21,467 nt of DNA from a virus, in the IMG/VR virus record IMGVR_UViG_2162886012_000048, positions 1 to 21,467 of that record. The stretch is one strand, 5' to 3'. Under the pieces are notes generated by a model that saw only the letters and a list, made by a program, of their open reading frames with translations, was not told the origin of the DNA and ran no database searches. Shown one piece after another: positions 15,290-21,467 of this stretch (the stretch's first letter is position 1; each line of letters begins with the position of its first letter). A program made the position numbers and the translations under genes.

Positions 15290-15319
15290 ATTATATGCCT
15301 ATTCGCAAGTTTCCATCAA
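15290..15319 (-). promoter_or_regulatory. Sigma70-type promoter for scaffold and capsid genes
   Basis: On the minus strand TTGATG (15319-15314) is followed after 18 bp by a perfect TATAAT (15295-15290). Transcription would begin near 15283, about 70 bases before the scaffold start, in the largest gap of the window (15213-15341). The -35 matches consensus at four of six bases. This is the best promoter I can see here. Confidence 0.6.
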
Positions 15320-15341
15320 TAAATCGTTGATATAGGGCAGG

Positions 15342-15734
15342 CTATGCCTCAGCCAGCGCGGCAGCCTTCTTGGCCGGCGACAGAGCGGCCCACGCGGTGC
15401 GCACGGTGGCGTCGATGCTGGCATCGAACTTTGCCTCTTCTTCGGCCTTACGCTTGGCGCCTTCGCGGCGCTCCACGTCCTGGCCCTCCCAGTCGCGACA
15501 GCCGGCGGCTTTCATATCCTCGCGGCGCTCCGCATAACTGGTTATGCGCTTGCCGGTAGCTGGCGACTCGTAGGCATCCCACGGTGCAATATCCGCACGC
15601 ATCATGGGCGCGGAGAGGATGCGCTTATCGGTCGACGCGCCGCAGCACTCGGGCGTATCCCGGCACTGGGCAAAGTGGCGGATGTACTCGTGATACTTGC
15701 CGCAGGAGAGGCAGACAGCTTGGTATGTTGGCAT
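15342..15734 (-). CDS. FmdB-like zinc-ribbon phage protein, 130 aa
   Basis: The N-terminus MPTYQAVCLSCGKYHEYIRH, with Cys8-x2-Cys11, then Cys24, Cys30 and Cys31 before a Gly, and DKRIL soon after, is the layout of FmdB-type zinc ribbons, which normally start MPxYxYxCxxC. The usual second CxxC is altered here to a Cys24/Cys30-Cys31 arrangement. Residues about 51-82 (PWDAYESPATGKRITSYAER, GCRDWEG) match a conserved phage extension, and the C-terminus is a charged helix ending AAALAEA. Such proteins sit between portal and scaffold in several phages; their role is unknown, possibly assembly or regulation. ATG 15734 lies 7 bp after the LamG gene stop with only a weak ribosome site (GTGAGA). A larger upstream frame overlaps the previous gene and is not family-like. 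Confidence 0.77.
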   Translation of the reverse strand: MPTYQAVCLSCGKYHEYIRHFAQCRDTPECCGASTDKRILSAPMMRADIAPWDAYESPATGKRITSYAERREDMKAAGCRDWEGQDVERREGAKRKAEEEAKFDASIDATVRTAWAALSPAKKAAALAEA

Positions 15735-15741
15735 TTTTATC

Positions 15742-17112
15742 TCACAGTGAAAGCAGCAGGATTTCGAGGTCTTCTTCGTCGTCGTCATCGGTGACGACAG
15801 GGGCGGGCGCGGGTGGCGCGACAACCTTGGCCTCCACCTTGGCGACAGGGGCAGCAGGCTTCCCGGTGGCCTTGGCATATGCCTCGCGCAGCACCGTATC
15901 AAGCGACTCGTCACGCCTGACGGTCGGCTTGCGCGGCTCCCAGATCTCGATGCGCTCTTCGTCGCGTGGCACGTCATCGCCGCCGATCTTGGTGGGTGGC
16001 GGCTCACTCTGTGCCATGGTCGGGGCGTATCCGACGATGGCTATCGCACCCGCGTCAGGCTGGGCCTCATTCGATGCCGACGCTTGCGTGACCGCTGGCG
16101 CATAGCCCGTAATGACCAGCGCGCCAGCGTTTGGCAAGGCCTCTTGATTGGCAGTTTGCGCAATGCTTGGCGCATATCCCGACAGGGCAACGGAGCCAAC
16201 ACCAGGGCTGGCTGTTGCGCCTGAGCTTTGCGTGACAACTGGGACGTGGCCAGTAATGAGCAGGCTGCCGGCATCGGGCGCGGCAGACTGGTCCGCTGTT
16301 TGATCAACTGTCGGGGCGTAGCCAGTCAGGGCTACGACGCCAACACCGGGGTTAACTGGCGTGTCAGTCGCGCCGCCTGTCGCGCCCTCCCACAGCCGGC
16401 TCGGTGGCGCCCTGAAGACCTGCCATGGGTTCTGAGACAAATCGCCACTGCGATCACGGAAATCGCGCGAGAAAACCAGACATGCGGCAATACGCCCCTG
16501 AAATCCGACTGTGTTTGCCAAGCCCGGCGTTCCGATCCGAAAGGCGACGCCGGCGCGCAGGTTCGCGGAAAAGGAAAATACGCTTGGGGCGCCGTTGTCG
16601 ATAGCCAGGGAAATGCCGGTTCCTGCCGTGTACGACAACTGCACATCGTGCCAGCCCAGCGTAACCGCGCCGCCCACAATCGGAACGCTTGCCCCTGCGG
16701 CGGTGAAAACCTCGCACGCCCACAGATTGCCGGCTGTGATCTCGATCTGCATCGAGTGGTTGGCGCCGCCCGAATCGTAGTCGCCCACGAAGATTTGTCG
16801 CGCGCCGAGCGTGGTTACCAGCAGCCGAAAGAAGATAGTCCAGTTCGTGCCTACCGGGACAATGGTCGAGAATCCGCCGGACGCACCGATGCCCACTTGA
16901 CCATTCGACGCTGCGTGTTGAGTGGCGATGCCGTGCAACGTTGCAACTCGTGACACTGACGATGCGAACGTGACCGCAGCGTTATTGATAGAATTGACGC
17001 CAATCGACGGCACCAGCGACGCCACCAGCGTGGCGCCCAGCGATGTATTGCGCGCTACCGGCAATGCCTGTTGCGGTTGTCGCGTTAGTTGCTGTTGCAG
17101 CCCGAAGCGCAT
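15742..17112 (-). CDS. LamG-like virion protein with five 24-residue repeats and acidic tail, 456 aa
   Basis: Residues about 40-220 form a beta-rich domain with the feel of a concanavalin/LamG fold: TNWTIFFRLLVTTLGARQIF, VTLGWHDVQLSYTAGTGISL, and GFQGRIAACLVFSRDF, ending in SQNPWQVFRAPPSRLW, a tail common on phage LamG proteins. Residues 255-368 hold five repeats, consensus P-x-[AV]-G-x-[LV]-x-[LI]-x-G-[YH]-x-P-x-[VIM]-x-Q. The last about 85 residues include ERIEIWEPRKPTVRRDES and a stretch of Asp/Glu (DDDDEEDLE) before ILLLSL. A surface-exposed glycan-binding or capsid-decorating protein is plausible but inferred. The start is 3 bp after the preceding stop, with no strong ribosome site, so translation probably depends on the upstream gene. 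Confidence 0.78.
   Translation of the reverse strand: MRFGLQQQLTRQPQQALPVARNTSLGATLVASLVPSIGVNSINNAAVTFASSVSRVATLHGIATQHAASNGQVGIGASGGFSTIVPVGTNWTIFFRLLVTTLGARQIFVGDYDSGGANHSMQIEITAGNLWACEVFTAAGASVPIVGGAVTLGWHDVQLSYTAGTGISLAIDNGAPSVFSFSANLRAGVAFRIGTPGLANTVGFQGRIAACLVFSRDFRDRSGDLSQNPWQVFRAPPSRLWEGATGGATDTPVNPGVGVVALTGYAPTVDQTADQSAAPDAGSLLITGHVPVVTQSSGATASPGVGSVALSGYAPSIAQTANQEALPNAGALVITGYAPAVTQASASNEAQPDAGAIAIVGYAPTMAQSEPPPTKIGGDDVPRDEERIEIWEPRKPTVRRDESLDTVLREAYAKATGKPAAPVAKVEAKVVAPPAPAPVVTDDDDEEDLEILLLSL
16009..16350 (-). repeat. Tandem 72-bp coding repeats, five copies
   Basis: These encode the repeats at residues 255, 279, 303, 327 and 352 of the LamG-like protein, with spacing 24, 24, 24 and 25. 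Copies 1 and 3 begin PGVG and copies 2, 4 and 5 begin P[DN]AG, so the array looks built from a 48-residue double unit. The copies differ in many codons, so the array is not recent. Confidence 0.75.
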
Positions 17113-17115
17113 CGG

Positions 17116-17634
17116 TTAGACAGACTGCGCCTGGATGCGCTCGTACTCGAATACGTGGTTGCCGCCTGTGGCGTCGAGCGCGGCCACGTTATTGTGTGTA
17201 ACAAACAGCCCCCAAAACTTAGGCATCGTACCAAACAGACTGGCAATTGAAACAGGGGCGACGAAGTAGTCGCGCCCGGTCGTGGCATCGACCGTGATCG
17301 TGGCAACCGGGCGCAGCATTGAGCTCTTGACGTTCGCGCTGGTGATCGTCTCGGCCGAGTCGGTGCCGTCCAGTACATCTGGGTAGCTCGGCGTGCCGGC
17401 TGCCGTTTTCCATGAAGCATAGGCCCACACTTCGATGCGCGTGCTCACGGTCGGCGTAGTGCCGGTGCGGATCACACCACTGACCAAATGGTCGAGGTCG
17501 AGATTCGTCGTGTTGTCTACGGCGGTGGATTCGCGCCCAGCAAGCAGGTTGGTATCGGATGCAAGCGAAGTCAGCGTCAGCGTAATGGCAACGCTGCTGG
17601 TTGCCGGATATTTGCTTTTGAAATCGGAGGCCAT
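17116..17634 (-). CDS. Conserved phage structural protein, 172 aa
   Basis: The protein begins MASDFKSKYPATSSVAITLT and continues with a Thr/Ser/Asp-rich beta pattern: AVDNTTNLDLDHLVSGVIRT, VSTRIEVWAYASWKT, LRPVATITVDATTGRDYFVA, then SLFGTMPKFWGLFVTHN and ATGGNHVFEYERIQAQ. I recognise this from many phages and prophages, usually next to LamG-like proteins and near the portal, always without an assigned function. It has a single-domain length and no signal or membrane segment. A head-surface or accessory virion protein is the likeliest role. The start overlaps the preceding stop (TAATG). Confidence 0.75.
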   Translation of the reverse strand: MASDFKSKYPATSSVAITLTLTSLASDTNLLAGRESTAVDNTTNLDLDHLVSGVIRTGTTPTVSTRIEVWAYASWKTAAGTPSYPDVLDGTDSAETITSANVKSSMLRPVATITVDATTGRDYFVAPVSIASLFGTMPKFWGLFVTHNNVAALDATGGNHVFEYERIQAQSV

Positions 17635-17945
17635 TACGACACCCCGGCCAACGTATTGACCTGCCCATTGACCGCCGTTTGTAGAATCGCGTCAGTGATT
17701 ACGGCGATGCTCAGCACGCTCGCCAGCGTCTGGCCGATATTCTTGGCCAGCACCATACCCAGCATGGCCGGCGCTTCAGCGCCTGGATTTGCCACCACCT
17801 GCTTGGCCCACTTCATGCGGTTGGCGTGGTTCGGCGTGGCTTCCGCTTCGTCGCCAATGATTTGCGCGGCAATAATGCAAGCTGTTTTTGTTCGGTTCAG
17901 CAAGACCGAATCTTGCAGCGCAACAAGCAATTCAAGGTGTGTCAT
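17634..17945 (-). CDS. Conserved small phage protein, 103 aa, function unknown
   Basis: The protein is almost wholly helical: MTHLELLVALQDSVLLNRTK, TACIIAAQIIGDEAEATPNH, NRMKWAKQVVANPGAEAPAM and a final Ala/Ile/Val-rich stretch. The central motif ANRMKWAKQVVANP is shared by a family of small phage proteins found between portal and capsid genes. The C-terminal half is hydrophobic but interrupted, so a membrane location is doubtful. Both ends are TAATG junctions with its neighbours, so it is co-translated with two structural proteins. I cannot assign a role. Confidence 0.75.
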   Translation of the reverse strand: MTHLELLVALQDSVLLNRTKTACIIAAQIIGDEAEATPNHANRMKWAKQVVANPGAEAPAMLGMVLAKNIGQTLASVLSIAVITDAILQTAVNGQVNTLAGVS

Positions 17946-18403
17946 TAGGTTGCTCCCATGATGCCAAGTGCGTTCGGCGTGAACGTCAACGTGTTCCCGG
18001 TCGTGGTGGCTGGCATGTCGGCTGGCGTGGCATCTGCGAGGAAGTGCCCGACGATAGGGTCAACCTTGCCATTGAGCGTGCCGACTGCACGCACCACGCC
18101 CCGGCGCCAGGCCGGAATCGAGCCGCCCGAGGCGGTCCACACTGCCGCGTCGGTCGTGAACTTGACTACGCCTGCGGTTTGCGTCAGCGCGTCGCTTGCG
18201 AGCGCGATGCCGCCAGCGGTGTAGCCGAAGCCGGTCGCAAGCTCGTTCGTCACGTCAGCGAATACTTCATCTGTTGTATTGTTCGGCGTCCACGCGCTGG
18301 TGTGCAGCGTCAGCTTGAACGTGTTCGCTGGGTTCAGCAGGTCGGTCGCGCTGAAGAAATTAAGCTTCGCCTTGTCGGGGAAGATGAACGGGCCTTGTGC
18401 CAT
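17945..18403 (-). CDS. Conserved phage structural protein, 152 aa
   Basis: The sequence MAQGPFIFPDKAKLNFFSAT, then ANTFKLTLHTSAWTPNNTTD, VTNELATGFGYTAGGIALAS, KFTTDAAVWTASGGSIPAWR and a final NTLTFTPNALGIMGAT is a beta-rich pattern widely found in phage genomes. The block TSAWTP...NEL..G.GYT.GG...VW is the part I recognise. The family occurs among head or tail accessory proteins and is not enzymatic. It begins with a TAATG overlap with the portal stop. The function within the virion is unknown. Confidence 0.77.
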   Translation of the reverse strand: MAQGPFIFPDKAKLNFFSATDLLNPANTFKLTLHTSAWTPNNTTDEVFADVTNELATGFGYTAGGIALASDALTQTAGVVKFTTDAAVWTASGGSIPAWRRGVVRAVGTLNGKVDPIVGHFLADATPADMPATTTGNTLTFTPNALGIMGAT

Positions 18404-20853
18404 TATTGAACTCCAGTTGCGCGACCGTCAGGGCCACGGGTTACAGATTTAGTTTTGCCGCCGACTGTCACGCCGGTGGCCTTGCCGTCAGGACCGCGCA
18501 CGATGGTGCGGGGCGATGAGGAATGCTCGTGCATGGCATCGACCTTCTCGCTGATCGCCTTGATGGCGTCCATGACGCTGGTGTCGGGCTTCACTTCCTC
18601 AGTCACCTTGCCGTTGGCAGCCTGCTCGGCACTGGCCAACGATGCGTCAGCCGATGCCTTGGCGGCGATCTCGGCCACGGCGATCTTTGTCGAGGCTTCC
18701 AGCTCAGCTTTCCAGTGGTTTAACTCCAGCTCGCGCTGTGCAGCCGCATCCTCAAGCGCCATCCGCTGCACCTCGCGCTGGTGCTCCAGCTCGGACTGCT
18801 GGGCGTTGCGCTGGGCTTCCATGTCGTTCTGGCGCTGGATCTGCGCATCCTGCATGGCCTGCTTGTGCTGCTCGACCTGCATGGACTGCTGGGCGGCGAA
18901 CTCGTCAGCCTGGGCCTTGGCCGCCAGCTCGCGCTGGTGCTGCTGGTCCTGAATCTGCGCCTTCATCTGCTCCAGCTGCGCGGTGGACTGGTCTTTCATC
19001 TGCTGCAGTTGCATCTGGTGCTGCTGGTCGGCCTGCTGTGCTTGCTGCGCGGCCTGGGCCTTGGCGACCTCGGGATCAGCCTGCGGCTTGGGCGCCTGCA
19101 TCTTCTCCAGCGCATCCTCGACGGCTGTGCCCATCTTGGCGCGCCGCACGACCACGCCCATCATGGCCTTGACCGCTTCCACTGGCATAGCACCGGCCTG
19201 CACGGCTGGACCGAAGCCGGCAATCATGTCGCTCAGCCCCTTGAGCAGCTTGGCCAGGCCTTCCATGTCGTTATCCTGCGTGGCCGAGAGCGTGCTGTCC
19301 GTCTCGATGTCCACCACGTAGGTGCGCGTGGCGTCTTGATGCATCGCCTCCATGACGCGCTCCCAGGAGATGGGCATGGGCTGCTGCAGCTCGGGCGCCG
19401 GCTGGCCTTGCTGGGCCTGCGCCATCAACTGCGCCTTCTTCGCGTCCAGCTCGGCCTGATGTGGCAGCTTCACCAGCGTCATCTGCTCCAGCGTCTCCAT
19501 CTGGAACTTTTCCGCGATGATTTCGGCCTTGAGGCGCACCAGGTCGCGGATGTAGCGCTGGACCTCGCGCTGCATGCGCTGGAGCCGCTGCGTGCCCCAC
19601 TGCGTCTTGATCTTCTGCGCGCCGAATGTCTCGTTCGGGTCGCTGGCGCTGCGCATGATGTCGCTGATACCGGTCAGCTCGTAGATGATTTGCTTGGTGG
19701 CGTCGCGCTGCAGGTACAGCTCCTTGATCACGGCGGCGGCGATGTCGATGGGCAGCATCCAAATCGCCTTCTCCAGTCCGCCGCGCTCCATCAGTTGCGT
19801 GACGTTCTGGCTTGGCGTCAGCTCGTTGTCGCCCGACTTCATCAACTGCGACAGTTCGGACAGCGTGGCATCGTAAATACCGCGCACGCGCAGGGCGTCG
19901 ACCAGCTTGTTGATCCTGATGCTGATCTTGTTCAGCTCCTTGGCCTGCTGCTCGTACTGGGTGTACAGGCAGGCGGGGACCAGGGAATTGTCGTTCTGGA
20001 TGGCGTACAGGGGTCGGGGGATCGGGAAGAAGCCGGACAGGGAGAGCGGATCGTCCTGCACCTTGCACGGGTGCGCGTAGGACTTGCAGATCCAGATCAC
20101 TTCTTTCTCGTCCTTGTCCCACACCTCCCAAATTTCGGCCGTCTTGAACAGGTCGGACGTGTCGGCGCTGGCCTGCTGGATATCCTCGTCAGCCGCGCCA
20201 TCGAGTGTGATCAGGTTGCCGATCTCGTCCCCGAACTTGTCGACGCAATCTTGGCGTGTGAAGCGGTGCCGGAAGCCGATGGCGGTCACCTCGCTCCAGC
20301 TCTTGGCCGCGCACAGGATGCGGAAATCGTCGTACTTGACGCGCTCGCAGATGACCTGCTCCCAGGCGATTTCCTCGTATTGCTCGGCCTCGGGGTCGGC
20401 CACCTCAGCGCCGCCGGCAGCCTTGCGGATGTCCGGCACATAGCGCACACGCGACACTGCGCGCCCGGGCAGCAGCATGGCCAGCACGTCGTCCTGCAGC
20501 ACAGCGTCGAAGTCGTAGGTGTCTTGCGCGAACTCCAGCGCGCGGGTCAGCACCTCGCCCACGGCCTTGCCGAGCGGGTCATCGTCTTGATAGCGGCGGC
20601 GCGCGTCGGGCTGGGGCAGGGAGTTGTAGACGGACTGGCGCAGCGTCTCGGTGTTGGTCCACAGGATATTGAACGAGTTCGCCGCCGGGGCCTCGGGCGT
20701 GTACAGCTCGTAGACCGCTTTCGCCTTCTTGCGCCAAGTTTCCTCGCGCTTGTCGGCCAGCTTCAGCTCAAGCTTCCAGCGGCGTGCGACCGCCTCGGGC
20801 GACATGCCGAGGTCGGTCGGCTTCTCAAGGCTATTCGCCTGGGGATCGGACAT
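18403..20853 (-). CDS. Portal protein, P22 gp1-like, with long Gln-rich coiled coil, 816 aa
   Basis: The portal is the dodecameric ring at the packaging vertex. The first about 450 residues have the expected pattern: RWKLELKLADKREETWRKKA, YTPEAPAANSFNILWTNTET, a long helical region with YEIAWEQVICERVKYDDFRI-like sequence, ADTSDLFKTAEIWEVWDKDE, CLYTQYEQQAKELNKISIRI and LTGISDIMRSASDPNETFGA. From about 590 to 740 there is a very Gln-rich helix, suited to a coiled-coil barrel projecting into the head. The C-terminus holds RGPDGKATGV and RGPDGRATGV twenty residues apart. The size is normal for portals with a barrel. ATG 20853 has GGAG at good spacing and a hairpin leader. Confidence 0.92.
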   Translation of the reverse strand: MSDPQANSLEKPTDLGMSPEAVARRWKLELKLADKREETWRKKAKAVYELYTPEAPAANSFNILWTNTETLRQSVYNSLPQPDARRRYQDDDPLGKAVGEVLTRALEFAQDTYDFDAVLQDDVLAMLLPGRAVSRVRYVPDIRKAAGGAEVADPEAEQYEEIAWEQVICERVKYDDFRILCAAKSWSEVTAIGFRHRFTRQDCVDKFGDEIGNLITLDGAADEDIQQASADTSDLFKTAEIWEVWDKDEKEVIWICKSYAHPCKVQDDPLSLSGFFPIPRPLYAIQNDNSLVPACLYTQYEQQAKELNKISIRINKLVDALRVRGIYDATLSELSQLMKSGDNELTPSQNVTQLMERGGLEKAIWMLPIDIAAAVIKELYLQRDATKQIIYELTGISDIMRSASDPNETFGAQKIKTQWGTQRLQRMQREVQRYIRDLVRLKAEIIAEKFQMETLEQMTLVKLPHQAELDAKKAQLMAQAQQGQPAPELQQPMPISWERVMEAMHQDATRTYVVDIETDSTLSATQDNDMEGLAKLLKGLSDMIAGFGPAVQAGAMPVEAVKAMMGVVVRRAKMGTAVEDALEKMQAPKPQADPEVAKAQAAQQAQQADQQHQMQLQQMKDQSTAQLEQMKAQIQDQQHQRELAAKAQADEFAAQQSMQVEQHKQAMQDAQIQRQNDMEAQRNAQQSELEHQREVQRMALEDAAAQRELELNHWKAELEASTKIAVAEIAAKASADASLASAEQAANGKVTEEVKPDTSVMDAIKAISEKVDAMHEHSSSPRTIVRGPDGKATGVTVGGKTKSVTRGPDGRATGVQ
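18409..18498 (-). repeat. Duplicated decapeptide at the portal C-terminus
   Basis: The two units cover residues 786-795 and 806-815 (RGPDG[KR]ATGV), separated by ten residues. They end one residue before the stop. Such Arg-x-x-x-Gly tails occur singly on other portals; the duplication is seen directly here. Confidence 0.7.
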
Positions 20854-20895
20854 TTGCTACTCCAGCGCCATCACGGCGTTAAGAATTTGCTACTC
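20851..20895 (-). repeat. Portal leader element with hairpin and duplicated ribosome-site sequence
   Basis: The 25-nt block 20864-20888 matches the scaffold leader at 21 positions and can fold as CGCCG-TGA-TGGCG with one G-U pair. GGAGTAGCAAATG (20851-20863) is the portal ribosome site and start. The 11-bp sequence ATTTGCTACTC (plus strand) occurs at 20852-20862 and again at 20885-20895, flanking the hairpin; the second copy covers the terminase stop codon. Confidence 0.6.
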
Positions 20896-21467
20896 TTGTT
20901 CTCGCCGGCGGGCCTGCCTGGCAATAATTTCGTTCATTGTACGGTGTTGCGGGAATCTTGCAATCTCTGTCGATGGGTTCGGTTTGACCCATGGGCGGGA
21001 CATGCAGCCATAGCGCCATTCATCGGCGGCGTGGTCCTCGCCATCGGTGTCCAGATCCTCAAGGCGGTCCTTATCATGCTGCAGCACGGGAATTGTGCGG
21101 ATCGACTGGTCGCAGGTGGAGAAACAAACGACCATCGGGCGGTCCTCGGACTCACCGATCAAGCGCGCGCGCATCTGGTCCCAGCCACCCATAGCGCCCC
21201 GACTCGGCACCCGCGCATTGTCGGCGCGGCGCCAGATTGCATTACGTCCGCTGCCAATAACCATGCGCTCTTCGATTGACGGACCTCCATCGCGGCTGAA
21301 TGCGGCCGGGTCGAGCACGCCATAGTCGATGCGCGGGTCGAGGCGCTCACGGTCGTCAATGCCGGCGCCCACAGCCTCGGCGGTCATCTTGAGGCCGGTG
21401 TTGTATTGCACCTGTCCATAGGCATCCCTGGCCACGCCGTACCACTCGCGGTAGCGCACCATGCAGC
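20890..21467 (-). CDS. Terminase large subunit, C-terminal part (5' end outside window)
   Basis: About 192 codons of the DNA-packaging motor are present; the frame is open to the window edge (Cys precedes the first visible Met), so the N-terminal ATPase part lies upstream. The visible part carries the nuclease-domain end: LDPRIDYGVLDPAAFSRDGG, SIEERM, GAMGGWDQMRARLIGE, MVVCFSTCDQSIRTIPVLQH and DGEDHAADEWRYGCMSRPW. The last motif, with the acidic DHAADE, is characteristic of large terminases and contributes to the RNase H-like active site. A short basic tail ends QARRREQE. It is followed after 36 bp by the portal gene, the normal order in packaging modules. Confidence 0.92.
   Translation of the reverse strand, partial: CMVRYREWYGVARDAYGQVQYNTGLKMTAEAVGAGIDDRERLDPRIDYGVLDPAAFSRDGGPSIEERMVIGSGRNAIWRRADNARVPSRGAMGGWDQMRARLIGESEDRPMVVCFSTCDQSIRTIPVLQHDKDRLEDLDTDGEDHAADEWRYGCMSRPWVKPNPSTEIARFPQHRTMNEIIARQARRREQE

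Noticed and set aside
16009-16350. Regularly spaced repeat as a CRISPR array
   Set aside because: The repeats are in-frame 24-residue coding units with diverged DNA, not identical repeats with unique spacers.
18781-21279. Long open frame on the plus strand (about 832 codons) opposite portal and terminase
   Set aside because: It is antisense to two clear genes. Its Leu/His/Gly/Val-rich product has no recognisable motif, and long antisense frames are expected in GC-rich DNA with biased third positions.

Overview
The window is a stretch of a tailed-phage genome or prophage. Every gene I can support lies on the minus strand, so transcription runs from coordinate 21467 towards 1. The DNA is visibly GC-rich with G/C-biased third codon positions. 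I see no host gene, tRNA, integrase or repressor. This suits a phage of a high-GC proteobacterium, and a Burkholderiales-type host is my best guess. The genes fit a short-tailed (podovirus-like) virion: a P22-type portal with a long coiled-coil tail, a gp4-like adaptor, a nozzle-like protein, large Gly/Ala-rich ejection-type proteins, a beta-helix tailspike, and no tape measure, sheath or tail-tube gene. The overall order recalls BPP-1/BcepC6B-type podoviruses, but that comparison is from memory.

Layout in transcription order. (1) DNA packaging and portal: the C-terminal part of the large terminase (20890-21467) and the portal (18403-20853). (2) Five genes between portal and scaffold: three small conserved phage proteins (17945-18403, 17634-17945, 17116-17634), a LamG-like protein with five 24-residue repeats (15742-17112) and a FmdB-like zinc-ribbon protein (15342-15734). 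(3) Head formation: a good sigma70-type promoter (15290-15319), scaffold (14160-15212), major capsid protein (13147-14142), a 9-bp stem with a UUCG loop, a putative head decoration protein (12355-13071) and a rho-independent terminator (12322-12347). (4) Head-tail joining and tail: a 199-aa conserved protein, adaptor, nozzle-like protein, a GNAT acetyltransferase, a 286-aa structural protein, a heme-oxygenase-like diiron protein, and 534-aa and 722-aa ejection-type proteins. (5) Tailspike (1496-3421), clearly more AT-rich than the rest. (6) Lysis: a single-pass coiled-coil membrane protein, a GH108 endolysin, an unlisted 39-aa membrane peptide and a 3-TM holin that runs off the left edge.

Genes are packed tightly. 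Seven junctions are TAATG and others are ATGA, GTGA or TGATG, so translation is probably coupled in blocks. The five gaps of 36 bp or more each contain a stem-loop close upstream of the next gene. The longest gap is only 129 bp, so no long stretch lacks genes.

The points most worth a second look are: a 190-aa protein carrying the metal-ligand pattern of heme-oxygenase-like diiron oxidases inside the ejection-protein block; a scaffold protein with nearly the same 14-residue motif at both ends; and a shared leader element (hairpin plus RBS) before portal and scaffold.
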